Shown here: positions 43,648-52,314 of the stretch, piece after piece
Numbering within the stretch: position 1 is the stretch's first letter
How the letters are laid out: every line of letters begins with the position of its first letter
Assembly (NCBI GenBank): GCA_003712125.1
Contig: RHLF01000002.1
Coordinates: 1,116,001-1,180,000, forward strand
Reading direction: 5' to 3'
DNA from: Allomuricauda sp.
Lineage (GTDB): Bacteria > Bacteroidota > Bacteroidia > Flavobacteriales > Flavobacteriaceae
DNA length: 64,000 nucleotides
Program-made: the position numbers and the translations under genes
Notes under the pieces: generated by a model
What the model was told of the DNA's origin: nothing
Seen by the model: only the letters and a program-made list of their open reading frames with translations
The model's database searches: none

Positions 43648-43655
43648 TAATTTTG
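43648..43655 (+). promoter_or_regulatory. -7 promoter element of the ybaB-like gene
   Basis: TAATTTTG, exact TAnnTTTG, 29 nt before the ATG at 43685. It lies in the 62-nt divergent gap with the S9 peptidase. Confidence 0.45.
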
Positions 43656-43684
43656 CTATTCTATAACGATAAATCAGTCATTTT

Positions 43685-44011
43685 ATGTTCGGCGATATTA
43701 TGGGAATGATGGGAAAACTCAAGGAAACCCAAAAAAAGGTGGCAGAAACCAAAAAAAGGCTAGATACCGTAATGGTTGAAGAGGCTTCATCAGATGGATT
43801 GTTAAAGGTCACATTAACTGCTAACAGAGCGATAAAAACCATCGCGATTGATGCATCACTTTATGATGATAAGGAACAATTGGAAGATTACTTGGTTACC
43901 GTATTAAATCGAGCAATTGCCAAGGCTACAAGTGTGAACGAGGCTGAACTTGCGGCTGTTGCCAAGGAAGGAATGCCCAATATTCCCGGTATGGATTCCT
44001 TTCTAAAATAA
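43685..44011 (+). CDS. YbaB/EbfC nucleoid-associated protein
   Basis: 108 residues, the standard length. It starts [27 protein letters not shown] with the family's Met/Gly-rich N-terminus, then a helix-strand core ([32 protein letters not shown]) and a C-terminal helix. YbaB dimers bind DNA non-specifically and affect chromosome organisation. In many bacteria the gene is next to dnaX-recR; here it is followed by a YegP-like gene 34 nt downstream instead. Confidence 0.93.
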   Translation: MFGDIMGMMGKLKETQKKVAETKKRLDTVMVEEASSDGLLKVTLTANRAIKTIAIDASLYDDKEQLEDYLVTVLNRAIAKATSVNEAELAAVAKEGMPNIPGMDSFLK

Positions 44012-44045
44012 AGCTTGGGTTTTGTATCTTTAAGGAAAAACCCCA

Positions 44046-44348
44046 ATGCTAGAGATTATTCGTACCGATAATGATTCGTATCAATTTCACCTTAAATCGG
44101 CTTCAGGGGGCACCATTTTAAAAAGTACGCCTTTCAAAGATGAGGCCAAGGTGAAAGATGCCATATCCACCATCAAAAATTCAAAGGAAAGTCAGTTTGC
44201 CTTCGAGAGAAAAACGAACCATGAGGGAAAATTTCTATTCGAGATGCGCAATAGCGATGGAAAATTAATTGGCAAAAGTTTGCATTATGATTCCGAAGCG
44301 GGTATGGAAAATGGCATCAAAAATTTAAAAAAGGCCTTTCTAGGCTGA
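44046..44348 (+). CDS. YegP-like protein (DUF1508)
   Basis: 100 residues with two DUF1508 units: the first from FHLKSASGGTILKSTPFKDEAK, the second from FEMRNSDGKLIGKSLHYDSEAG. Each unit ends with an N-terminal helix of a KDAISTIKNSKES / NGIKNLKKAF kind. DUF1508 dimers are small alpha/beta proteins without known activity. It is probably transcribed with ybaB. It ends 6 nt from the convergent threonine aldolase. Confidence 0.88.
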   Translation: MLEIIRTDNDSYQFHLKSASGGTILKSTPFKDEAKVKDAISTIKNSKESQFAFERKTNHEGKFLFEMRNSDGKLIGKSLHYDSEAGMENGIKNLKKAFLG

Positions 44349-44354
44349 CAAGCG

Positions 44355-45386
44355 TTATTTCGTATTGATTTCAGTAAGGGCCTCCAAGGTATAAGTGTGC
44401 ATCTCGTTGGTATAATCCAAATGCGTGACCATGCGCAACTTTCCCTGCCCCATGCCAATTATGGCTATCTGCTTTTCCGCTAACTTTTTCAGAAAATCTT
44501 CCTCTGACAGCACGGCTTCATCCAACTCAAAAATAATGATGTTAGTTTCAATGGGCTCAACCACCTTTACAGCTTCCATGGATGCCAATACCTTACCAAG
44601 TTCATTAGCCTTTTGATGATCTTCTGACAAACGTTGCCGATGGTTTTCCAAAGCATAAATGCCTGCAGCTGCCAGGTACCCAGCCTGTCGCATACCCCCG
44701 CCTAGAATCTTACGGATCCGTATCGCTTTTTCTATCAATTCCCTGCTGCCCAATAACATCGATCCCACAGGACATCCCAAACCCTTGCTCAAACAGACAC
44801 TTATGGTATCGAACAAGCTGCCATATTGTTCAGGGCTTTCTTGTTGGGCAACCAAGGCATTCCATAATCGTGCACCATCGAGATGGTATGCCAACCCATG
44901 GGTCTCACAAACCGTTCTAATCTTTTTCAATTCTTCAAAATCCCAACATGCACCCCCACCTTTATTTGTGGTGTTTTCTATACAAACCAAAGCCGAAAAC
45001 GGACTGTGATAAAAATCCGGTGGATTTATGGCCTGTTCGACCTGACTTGCCGTCATCATGCCCCGATGGCCATCAACGAGTTTACACGATACACCACTAT
45101 TGAAGCTGACGCCGCCACCTTCGTAATTATAAACATGCGCATACTTATCACATATCAATTGGTCGCCGGGATTGGTGTGTAATTTAATTGCAGTTTGGTT
45201 GGCCATGGTACCGCTTGGAAAAAAAAGTGAATCCTCCATACCGAATAAATCGGCCATTTTTCTTTCCAACGCATTGATCGTTGGATCATTTTTGAATACA
45301 TCATCACCAACCCTAGCATGCATCATGGCATCGCGCATGCCTTGGGTGGGTTTGGTAACTGTGTCGCTAATTAAATTAATTTCCAT
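44355..45386 (-). CDS. ltaE: Low-specificity L-threonine aldolase
   Basis: 343 residues from the ATG at 45386 (MEINLISDTVTKPTQGMRDAM); longer frames from 45443 add non-family residues. PLP-dependent cleavage of L-threonine or allo-threonine to glycine and acetaldehyde. Blocks: SDTVTKPT, VGDDVF, FPSGTMANQTA, CDKYAHVYNYEGGG, NTTNKGGG, LDGARLWNA and SVCLSKGLGCPVGS with the PLP Lys. The gene overlaps the metalloprotease by 11 nt. Confidence 0.94.
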   Translation of the reverse strand: MEINLISDTVTKPTQGMRDAMMHARVGDDVFKNDPTINALERKMADLFGMEDSLFFPSGTMANQTAIKLHTNPGDQLICDKYAHVYNYEGGGVSFNSGVSCKLVDGHRGMMTASQVEQAINPPDFYHSPFSALVCIENTTNKGGGACWDFEELKKIRTVCETHGLAYHLDGARLWNALVAQQESPEQYGSLFDTISVCLSKGLGCPVGSMLLGSRELIEKAIRIRKILGGGMRQAGYLAAAGIYALENHRQRLSEDHQKANELGKVLASMEAVKVVEPIETNIIIFELDEAVLSEEDFLKKLAEKQIAIIGMGQGKLRMVTHLDYTNEMHTYTLEALTEINTK

Positions 45387-47802
45387 GGTAGGGTTCCATA
45401 CATTGCATACCGATGGGGGAACCATCAGGAATCTTAGGGGCATTGACCTTCTTTTTGTACCCTTTAGGATTGCCGATAAAACCCTCTACTTCCTTCTTCA
45501 TTAGAATATACCTTGGGTCCGTGGCCTTACTACGTTCGCCCAAGACCACCTTCAGTCGCATCATCTCAAACAAAATCGTTTCAGTGACCTGTGGTAGGCT
45601 CTGTTCGTTGCTTGCCAAATACATCAATTCTTGTAAAACTTGCCAATTCACCACATCTTGAATGCCTCCCAAATATCCTTCCTCCTTTTTTGATTTGACC
45701 GTAGCATCTAACAGGGCTGCAAGTACTTCGGTTAAACCCAATTGGTCTTTGTCCAAGGCTTTTTGTTGTACCAGTCTGTTGGCCCTTTGTGGATGTAACA
45801 ACAAGGAAATGCTCATATTACTTGCCGTTTCAGCGGCTCCGTAAGGATCAAAAGCTACACCAGTCTTTCCCTTAAACGATTCGCGCGAACGTGGATAACC
45901 CACGGCACGCGGCGGAAATAGGGCAAGCTTTTCTTGGGGTATCGCCAAAACCTCGGGTCGCAAGGTTTTTAGTAAAGTAAACAAGGCTGCCTGCTGTTTG
46001 TCCTTCGCAACCGTTTTGGTGGTCATTTGGCCATCGCCCTTTACGGCATAGTTGTAATCCAATCCCCCTACAAGCTTTACAGCGGCTTCTGTTTGGTAGC
46101 GATGAAAGAAATATAGCGGCACAAAAACATCTTCTAGAACCGAATAGGGTTCACCTGTTCGAATATTATCAATGGAAAAGTTATTGATGGCCGCCTCTCG
46201 AATGTCCAAAACCCTGTCCAATTCAAATGCCGGACTAGCTCCATTGTCCCAAAGATGTCCATAAGCATGGGCACCTCCCATGGCCCGGGCGTCTTGATCT
46301 GAAATATAGCGCAGACCATCGTCTTGGGCTTTTTTAAGGATGGCGTTTAGCGCAGCCTTTTCATCAGTACCCGCTGGAAAATCAGTATAGGCATAGGCCA
46401 CGGTGACCTTGTCCCATTCGCCAATACCGGTGTCATATGCATTTGAAAAATCAACTTGACCATCTTTCAAAGTGAACTGCGGATGGGGATAATCCATAAC
46501 CGATGCCCTATTGTTGGTACTCGCGGCAAAATTATGTGCAAAACCTAAGGTATGTCCTATTTCATGTGCTGAAAGCTGTCGTATACGGGCCAAAGCCATA
46601 TCAAGCATCGCTTTGTGGTTATCATCCCGCTCTGCAAATGGCTTGTTCATCAATGCCTGGGCAATCATAAAGTCTTGGCGAATGCGCAAACTTCCCAGAC
46701 TTACGTGCCCCTTAATGATTTCACCGGTGCGTGGATCACGCACGCTTGCACCATAACTCCAACCCCGTGTTGAACGATGTACCCACTGTATCACATTATA
46801 GCGTACATCCATAGGATCGGCATCGTCAGGCAAAATTTTGACTTGGTAGGCATTTTTATAACCAATGGCTTCAAAAGCTTGGTTCCACCATCGACCCCCT
46901 TCCAATAAGGCCGAACGCACCGGTTCAGGGGTTCCATTGTCCAAGTAATAGATAATGGGTTCAACAGCCTCGCTAACTGCAGCATTCGGGTCCTTCTTCT
47001 CCAATCGATGCCTTGGAATATATCGTTTTAGAATAGGTTGTTCTACCGGGGTTGCGTAATCATAATAGGAGACGGGGTAGGTTCCGCAACGGGGATCAAA
47101 ATCCCTTTTCTCGAACCCTGCATCCGGCAAGGCCACAAAAGAATGGTGTTGTGCAACGGTAACTAAGCTGGGATTAGGCGTTACAGAACGTATATTGGCA
47201 CCCTGTGGATCACCTTTAAATGTCAAGAACAAGTCGAACTCCACATTTTTTGGAAAGGCCTTGGTACGCTCAAAATTAAGTGCACTTTTGTTCTTGTCCA
47301 ATTTGTAGGTGCCCTGTTTTGTTCGTTTTAATCGACCTGAAACACCGTGCGCATCTCGCATTAGAAAATCCGAAATATCAATGAGGTAGCTTCCCTTAGA
47401 AGAATCGAAAATTTTAAACCCTTCCAAAACTGATTTTGCAAAAGCTTGTTCAACCGATTTTTTTTCCAAGGCATTTTCTGTCAAGGCCCGAAAACGAAGA
47501 TTGGGCTGCACCAGTAATAACTTTTGCCCAGCCTTTTTGAAGAAAACCACCTGTTCGTTGCCCAATTGACCACGGTCTAGACCAATATCATTGCTGCCAA
47601 CCCCACTGCTCAGGGAATAGATGTATAAAAATTCTTGTTCTAAATCATCAACTTGAAGGTATACCTTATCATTTTTATCGTCATAATAAAAGTCAAAGTA
47701 ACCCTCAAACTTTTGAAAGTTGTTGGCTTTGGTAAAGGTCTGGCCAACCATCACGTTTGCCAAGACAAGAAATGCAATTAAAAAAAGTTGGTTTTGTCTC
47801 AT
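45376..47802 (-). CDS. Exported zinc metalloprotease (DUF5117/DUF5118 family)
   Basis: 808 residues. Signal peptide MRQNQLFLIAFLVLANVMVGQ. The DUF5117-like N-terminal beta region covers about residues 25-200. The metzincin-like zinc motif is HEIGHTLGFAHNFAAS, followed by the Met-turn candidate SVMDYPHP. Met-turn and the HExxHxxGxxH spacing place it with metzincins. Very common in marine Bacteroidota and probably a secreted or periplasmic peptidase; substrate unknown. The C-terminal 300 residues (RTGEPYSVLEDVFVPLYFFHRYQ, PRAVGYPRSRESFKGK) belong to the family's DUF4953-like end. Confidence 0.9.
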   Translation of the reverse strand: MRQNQLFLIAFLVLANVMVGQTFTKANNFQKFEGYFDFYYDDKNDKVYLQVDDLEQEFLYIYSLSSGVGSNDIGLDRGQLGNEQVVFFKKAGQKLLLVQPNLRFRALTENALEKKSVEQAFAKSVLEGFKIFDSSKGSYLIDISDFLMRDAHGVSGRLKRTKQGTYKLDKNKSALNFERTKAFPKNVEFDLFLTFKGDPQGANIRSVTPNPSLVTVAQHHSFVALPDAGFEKRDFDPRCGTYPVSYYDYATPVEQPILKRYIPRHRLEKKDPNAAVSEAVEPIIYYLDNGTPEPVRSALLEGGRWWNQAFEAIGYKNAYQVKILPDDADPMDVRYNVIQWVHRSTRGWSYGASVRDPRTGEIIKGHVSLGSLRIRQDFMIAQALMNKPFAERDDNHKAMLDMALARIRQLSAHEIGHTLGFAHNFAASTNNRASVMDYPHPQFTLKDGQVDFSNAYDTGIGEWDKVTVAYAYTDFPAGTDEKAALNAILKKAQDDGLRYISDQDARAMGGAHAYGHLWDNGASPAFELDRVLDIREAAINNFSIDNIRTGEPYSVLEDVFVPLYFFHRYQTEAAVKLVGGLDYNYAVKGDGQMTTKTVAKDKQQAALFTLLKTLRPEVLAIPQEKLALFPPRAVGYPRSRESFKGKTGVAFDPYGAAETASNMSISLLLHPQRANRLVQQKALDKDQLGLTEVLAALLDATVKSKKEEGYLGGIQDVVNWQVLQELMYLASNEQSLPQVTETILFEMMRLKVVLGERSKATDPRYILMKKEVEGFIGNPKGYKKKVNAPKIPDGSPIGMQCMEPYHGN

Positions 47803-47834
47803 TGTTCAGTGTTTGAGCCCTAAATTTATGGAAA

Positions 47835-47866
47835 TTTGATCTTTCATTTTTCAACTTGTATTTTTG
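47835..47866 (+). promoter_or_regulatory. Promoter of prfB
   Basis: TTTG (-33), 20-nt spacer, TATTTTTG (-7). Both boxes match the Bacteroidota consensus. The transcript start would be only a few bases before the ATG at 47881. It lies in the 78-nt divergent gap with the metalloprotease. Confidence 0.65.
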
Positions 47867-47880
47867 CCCAAATTTTTAAT

Positions 47881-48976
47881 ATGGTAACCACAGATCAGCA
47901 TAAAGGTCTTATTGAACGCCTTGGTGCGTTAAGGAGGTATCTTTGACATTGAAGCCAAGTTAATTGAAATCGAAAACGAGGAAGAAAAAACCTTAGTTCC
48001 TGGTTTTTGGGATGACCCCATCAGCGCACAAGCACATATGAAAGGCCTTAAATCCAAAAAAAAATGGGTTGAGGATTTTAATGAAGCCACCACCTTGGTT
48101 GAAGATCTTGGTGTGTTATTGGAGTTCTTGGAAATGGGTGAAGCCGATGAAAACGAGGTTCAGAAAAAGTTTGATACTTCACAAGAAAAGATCGAGCATC
48201 TCGAGTTCAAAAACATGCTCTCAGACGAAGGTGACGAACTAACGGCAGTGTTACAGATAACCGCAGGAGCAGGTGGAACCGAAAGCTGTGATTGGGCGGC
48301 CATGCTGATGCGTATGTATTTGATGTGGGCCGAAAAAAACGGATTTAAGGTCAAAGAACTGAACTATCAAGAAGGTGACGTGGCTGGAATTAAAACGGTG
48401 ACCCTTGAAATTGAGGGCGACTATGCTTTTGGATGGTTAAAAGGAGAAAATGGGGTGCACCGCCTGGTGCGAATTTCACCGTTTGATAGCAATGCCAAGC
48501 GCCATACCTCGTTTGCCTCGGTTTATGTATATCCCCTGGTTGATGATTCGATTGAAATTGAGGTAAATCCATCCGATATTGAAATAACCACGGCACGATC
48601 CAGTGGCGCTGGGGGTCAAAACGTAAACAAGGTTGAAACCAAGGTGCAATTGGTTCACAAACCTACGGGCATACAAATCTCATGTTCCGATTCGCGTTCA
48701 CAGCACGATAACCGGGCTACCGCCTTAAAAATGCTAAAATCACAGCTCTATGAAATCGAGCTTCGAAAAAAGCAAGAGGCACGAGCTGAAATCGAATCCT
48801 CAAAAATGAAAATTGAATGGGGTTCGCAAATCCGTAACTATGTCATGCATCCGTATAAATTGGTCAAAGACGTACGTACCAATGAAGAAACGGGAAATGT
48901 TGATGCGGTCATGGACGGAGATCTAGATCGATTTTTAAAGTCATACCTGATGATGATGGGACAAAAAGAATCCTAA
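47881..48976 (+). CDS. prfB: Peptide chain release factor 2, with programmed +1 frameshift
   Basis: RF2 reads UAA and UGA stops. The first 21 codons from ATG 47881 ([21 protein letters not shown]) end at an in-frame TGA (47944-47946). A +1 shift there reads GAC and continues to 48976, giving 364 residues, the normal length. The downstream frame carries the stop-reading SPF motif ([10 protein letters not shown]) and the GGQ motif ([11 protein letters not shown]) that triggers peptide release. The shift is autoregulatory: scarce RF2 delays reading of the UGA. Annotators that miss the shift will start the gene at 48038. Confidence 0.97.
47932..47947 (+). promoter_or_regulatory. prfB programmed frameshift site
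   Basis: AGGAGG (47932-47937), TAT, then CTT TGA C (47941-47947). An internal Shine-Dalgarno-like element 3 nt before CTT-TGA-C is the exact classical arrangement. Notably a good SD motif is used here although ordinary start sites in this window show weak or none. Confidence 0.95.
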
Positions 48977-49021
48977 TCGTCAACTTCGGCACCCTTTTTT
49001 GCTTTTAACAAACAATTAACC

Positions 49022-49050
49022 AAAGTAGCTTAAACCTTAGGCTACTTTTG
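49022..49050 (+). promoter_or_regulatory. Hairpin overlapping a -7 box upstream of 49073
   Basis: AAAGTAGC / GCTACTTT form an 8-bp stem (loop 11 nt) 45 nt after prfB, with only TTTTG following, so it is a weak terminator. TACTTTTG (49043-49050) is an exact TAnnTTTG match and serves the gene at 49073. One element may do both jobs. Confidence 0.4.
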
Positions 49051-49072
49051 AAATCTCAACACTGACAACATC

Positions 49073-49525
49073 ATGAAAAAGCTAATTCAACTTCTTTTTT
49101 TGGCCTTTCTTTTTCTAGTAACCGATGGGCTTCAAGCTCAATTTGTAAATGGCAACCGTTTTGGCCGCCAACGCACGGCGATTCCTCAAGGACCGACAGC
49201 TGCCCAACAAAAACCAGAACCCATGACTGCTGAAGAAGTGGTCGACGATCGAATGCCAAAGATTATTGAATACCTTGAATTGGACCCCTTTGAGCAGGCC
49301 GTTGTGCGATCTACCCTGGTCAAATACGTTCAAAAACGCATGGAACTTCAAATTCTTCAACTCGAGCCACAGAAAATGAAAGAGGAATATGATAAGCTCA
49401 GGGTGTTACAAGATGCAGAATTGAAAGCTGGTCTGCCTGAAGAAAAATATAACGCCTATCTCGATTTACAGAAAAACCAACCCAAGAAAAAACGAAAAAA
49501 GAAAAAGAAGAAATCGAAATCATAA
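49073..49525 (+). CDS. Exported helical protein with poly-lysine tail
   Basis: 150 residues. Signal peptide MKKLIQLLFLAFLFLVTDGLQAQ. A Gln/Pro-rich linker follows, then helices (AEEVVDDRMPKIIEYLELD, ELQILQLEPQKMKEEYDKL, DAELKAGLPEEKYNAYLDLQ) of the kind found in small Bacteroidota proteins resembling Spy/CpxP-type helical proteins. The end is KKKRKKKKKKSKS. The family is not certain. Its TAA is 2 nt before the ATG of the TonB-dependent receptor, so the two are co-transcribed and may be partners at the outer membrane. Confidence 0.8.
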   Translation: MKKLIQLLFLAFLFLVTDGLQAQFVNGNRFGRQRTAIPQGPTAAQQKPEPMTAEEVVDDRMPKIIEYLELDPFEQAVVRSTLVKYVQKRMELQILQLEPQKMKEEYDKLRVLQDAELKAGLPEEKYNAYLDLQKNQPKKKRKKKKKKSKS

Positions 49526-49527
49526 CT

Positions 49528-51975
49528 ATGAGAAAAATACTCCTGTTTGCCCTTATTTGCATTCCTTTTTTACACTACGCGCAAAGACCACAAGGGCAGG
49601 GAGCTCGCCAAGCCCAACCCATCAAAATTACCGGTAAGGTCATCGACAAAGACTCCGGACAACCCTTAGAATATGCGACCTTGGTACTCCAGAGTGTACG
49701 CCAACCCGAAAAAGTAACCGGAGGAATTTCGGATACAAAAGGCAACTTTGAAGTAGATGCCACTGCTGGCATGTACAATATTTCGGTAGAATATATCTCC
49801 TATACCACTTATAAATTAGAACGCCAACTTTTACGTGGTTCTACGAATCTGGGCACTATTGCTCTTTCACTCGACGTCTCAAGATTGGACGAGGTAGAAG
49901 TAATCGCAGAGCGTACCACCGTCGAATTGCGACTCGACAAGAAAATCTATAACGTAGGAAAGGATTTGACCGTTAGTGGGGGTACCGTAAGTGATGTGTT
50001 GGATAACGTCCCTTCGGTTTCTGTGGATGTCGAAGGCAATGTTCAGCTACGGGGAAACGATGACGTCAGGATCTTAATCAACGGAAAACCCTCTGCGATT
50101 ACCGGTCTTAATAGTACTGAAGCTTTGCGGCAGTTGCCAGCCGAGTCTATTGAAAAGGTTGAGGTCATTACCTCTCCTTCGGCCCGTTACGATGCCGAAG
50201 GTTCTGGAGGAATCATCAACATTATCTTGCGCAGAAGCAAACTGCAAGGATTAAATGGGGCGCTCACCCTAAATGGGGGATATCCGCTTTCAGCCGGAAT
50301 TAACGGTAATTTAAATTACCGCACGGGTAATGTCAATATTTTCACCAATACGGGTTATAACTATCGCAAAAGACCTGGTAACTCATTCAACGATACAGAT
50401 TTTTTCGATGCCGATGGAGCTTTCACCAATGCCTTGAGGGAAGAACGCGATATTGAACGGATTAGAAAAGGTGTGAATGCCAATTTTGGTGTGGAATGGT
50501 ACGTTAATGAAACCGCATCGATAACCCAGTCGATTTTCGTGAGGGATTCCGATAATGAAAGTGAAACCACCAACAACTTTTTTCAGCGCGACCTTGCCGG
50601 AAATACCAGCTCAGGATTTCGCTTTGATCCCGAAACCGAAAAAGATGAGACCTTTCAGTATTCCTTCAATTTTGACAAGCAATTTAATGGCGAATCTGAC
50701 CATAAATTGACCTTTGCCTTCCAGTATGAGAAAAGTGATGAAGTGGAAGAATCATTAATTGTCCAAAATGGTTTTGATAGTGAAAGCGTTCGTACTGCTG
50801 AGGACCAACGTCGCGTTTTTATGCAGACAGATTACGTTGTACCCTTAGGTGAATCGGGGCAATTTGAAATCGGTTATCGCGGCGACTTCAATAAACTAAA
50901 TACCGATTACGATGTCGCCTTTATTTCCCCTACGGAGGAGGAATTGGGCATTACCAACCCCAGTAATGTGCTGGATTACAAGGAAACTATAAATGCCTTT
51001 TACACCCAATACGGTGATAAGTTCAATAAATTTTCCTTTTTAGCGGGATTGCGTTATGAGGCTACTCGATTAATTATCAATCAGATAGAAACAAACGATT
51101 TTAACAGAAACAACTTTGATGGCCTGTTTCCCACCTTGAACTTAAATTATGAGCTTTCAGAAAAAGAAAGTTTTCAGCTGGGATACAACCGAAGAATTCG
51201 AAGACCAAGGTCTTTTTTCCTAAACCCCTTTCCTTCGCGTTCGAGTCCAACAAATTTATTTCAAGGCAACCCCAATCTGACCCCCAGTTTTTCGAATCAA
51301 GTTGATTTAGGCTATTTGAAGCGTTGGGAAAAATTCACCTTTAATGGTTCTATCTATTTTCAACATGCCACTGATGTCATATCCTTCATCACCGAAGATA
51401 CAGGTGAGGACACCTTTTTTGACGGCGAGCAAGTGAGCATTCTGCGCAGAACCCCTGTAAACTTAGCGAGTAATGATCGGTATGGCATTGACTTGACGGC
51501 CACCTATCGACCAACCCGCAAATGGAACCTAAATACCAACTTCAATTTATTTAATCTCGTAACCCGAGGAGACTTTAACGGTCAAAATTTCGATGCTGAA
51601 AACTTGAGTTGGTTTATTCGGTTGAATAATAAAATAACCCTGCCAGGCAGTGTTGATTGGCAAACCCGCGTATTTTATCGGGGACCTACAGAAAATGCCC
51701 AAACAAGAAGCCAAGGTATTTTTTCACTTGATCTCGCATTCAGCAAAGATCTGTTCAAAGAAAAAGCTTCGCTCGCATTTAATATTAGTGATGTTTTTAA
51801 TAGCAGACGCCGCGTAAGCGAAACGATAACGCCATTTTTTGTCAATGACAGTGAATTTCAATGGAGAGTCAGGAGCTATAATCTAGCATTCACCTATCGT
51901 TTCAACCAGAAAAAGAGACGAGGAGGGGAGCGCCAACGAGACTTTGGTGGAGATGGTGAAGAATTTGAAGGGTAA
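49528..51975 (+). CDS. TonB-dependent receptor, outer-membrane beta-barrel family
   Basis: 815 residues. Signal peptide MRKILLFALICIPFLHYAQ. An N-terminal CarboxypepD_reg-like domain (ITGKVIDKDSGQPLEYATLVL, about residues 30-110) is followed by the plug (SVSVDVEGNVQLRGNDDVRILINGKPS, SIEKVEVITSPSARYDAEGSGGIINI) and a 22-strand barrel ending AFTYRFNQKK. This is the OMP_b-brl_3 type rather than SusC; no SusD lies beside it. Substrate unknown. The tail is Arg/Glu/Gly-rich (RRGGERQRDFGGDGEEFEG). Co-transcribed with the helical protein upstream. Confidence 0.93.
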   Translation: MRKILLFALICIPFLHYAQRPQGQGARQAQPIKITGKVIDKDSGQPLEYATLVLQSVRQPEKVTGGISDTKGNFEVDATAGMYNISVEYISYTTYKLERQLLRGSTNLGTIALSLDVSRLDEVEVIAERTTVELRLDKKIYNVGKDLTVSGGTVSDVLDNVPSVSVDVEGNVQLRGNDDVRILINGKPSAITGLNSTEALRQLPAESIEKVEVITSPSARYDAEGSGGIINIILRRSKLQGLNGALTLNGGYPLSAGINGNLNYRTGNVNIFTNTGYNYRKRPGNSFNDTDFFDADGAFTNALREERDIERIRKGVNANFGVEWYVNETASITQSIFVRDSDNESETTNNFFQRDLAGNTSSGFRFDPETEKDETFQYSFNFDKQFNGESDHKLTFAFQYEKSDEVEESLIVQNGFDSESVRTAEDQRRVFMQTDYVVPLGESGQFEIGYRGDFNKLNTDYDVAFISPTEEELGITNPSNVLDYKETINAFYTQYGDKFNKFSFLAGLRYEATRLIINQIETNDFNRNNFDGLFPTLNLNYELSEKESFQLGYNRRIRRPRSFFLNPFPSRSSPTNLFQGNPNLTPSFSNQVDLGYLKRWEKFTFNGSIYFQHATDVISFITEDTGEDTFFDGEQVSILRRTPVNLASNDRYGIDLTATYRPTRKWNLNTNFNLFNLVTRGDFNGQNFDAENLSWFIRLNNKITLPGSVDWQTRVFYRGPTENAQTRSQGIFSLDLAFSKDLFKEKASLAFNISDVFNSRRRVSETITPFFVNDSEFQWRVRSYNLAFTYRFNQKKRRGGERQRDFGGDGEEFEG

Positions 51976-51976
51976 C

Positions 51977-52004
51977 AAAAAAGGAGCAAATGCTCCTTTT
52001 TTTT
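51977..52004. terminator. Bidirectional rho-independent terminator
   Basis: AAAAAAGGAGC / GCTCCTTTTTT stem around AAAT, with a run of eight T. It serves the receptor operon on the plus strand; on the minus strand it overlaps the stop of the 57-residue gene at 52003-52176. Confidence 0.85.
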
Positions 52005-52176
52005 ATTCCAATCGCTTGGCTTTTTTGGCTTCGCGGCGTTCTTTAAAGTTTTCTATAAAATTACCTGTCAACCAATATGGAACTACAAACAACAATAAGA
52101 ATATCATCAACCAAAAGCCGATAGTCAGAATGGTCAAGAAAGCAATAAATCCTAAATATTGGTCAAAATCTACCAT
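52003..52176 (-). CDS. Small membrane protein, 57 residues
   Basis: Open frame ATG 52176 to TAA. It starts MVDFDQYLGFIAFLTILTIG, continues FWLMIFLLLFVVPYWLTGNF and ends IENFKERREAKKAKRLE. One long hydrophobic helix pair and a basic C-terminal tail are typical of small inner-membrane proteins. It has its own promoter with an exact -7 box TATCTTTG (52196-52203, minus) and ends at a bidirectional terminator, which makes a real gene likely. Family unknown. A plus-strand frame over the same bases lacks these signals. Confidence 0.7.
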   Translation of the reverse strand: MVDFDQYLGFIAFLTILTIGFWLMIFLLLFVVPYWLTGNFIENFKERREAKKAKRLE

Positions 52177-52195
52177 GTTTTCATAATTGGTTTCA

Positions 52196-52218
52196 CAAAG
52201 ATACCCTGATTCGAATCA
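52196..52218 (-). promoter_or_regulatory. Promoter of the 57-residue gene with an internal palindrome
   Basis: -7 box TATCTTTG (52196-52203) on the minus strand. A perfect 12-bp palindrome TGATTCGAATCA (52207-52218) lies directly upstream, between it and a TTTG candidate -33 box. The palindrome is in operator position for this gene and also within reach of the divergent fumC. Confidence 0.45.
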
Positions 52219-52286
52219 AAATAACAAATGAGGAGGCAAAAAATTACCTAATCGTCCTCAAATTCGCCAAAGTAAAACATGAGCCG

Positions 52287-52294
52287 TAACTTTG
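52287..52294 (+). promoter_or_regulatory. -7 promoter element of fumC
   Basis: TAACTTTG, exact TAnnTTTG, giving a transcript start near 52301. This rules out the longer frame from 52279 and leaves ATGs at 52306 and 52315. Confidence 0.5.
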
Positions 52295-52314
52295 TGGCCT
52301 GCAAAATGAATGAT

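Noticed and set aside
47881-48037. In-frame TGA early in prfB as a sign of a broken gene
   Set aside because: The AGGAGG-TAT-CTT-TGA-C context is the standard programmed +1 frameshift, and the downstream frame is intact to the normal length.
52207-52218. TTCGAATC as the T-loop of a tRNA
   Set aside because: No acceptor or anticodon stem can be built around it; it is a 12-bp palindrome in a promoter region.
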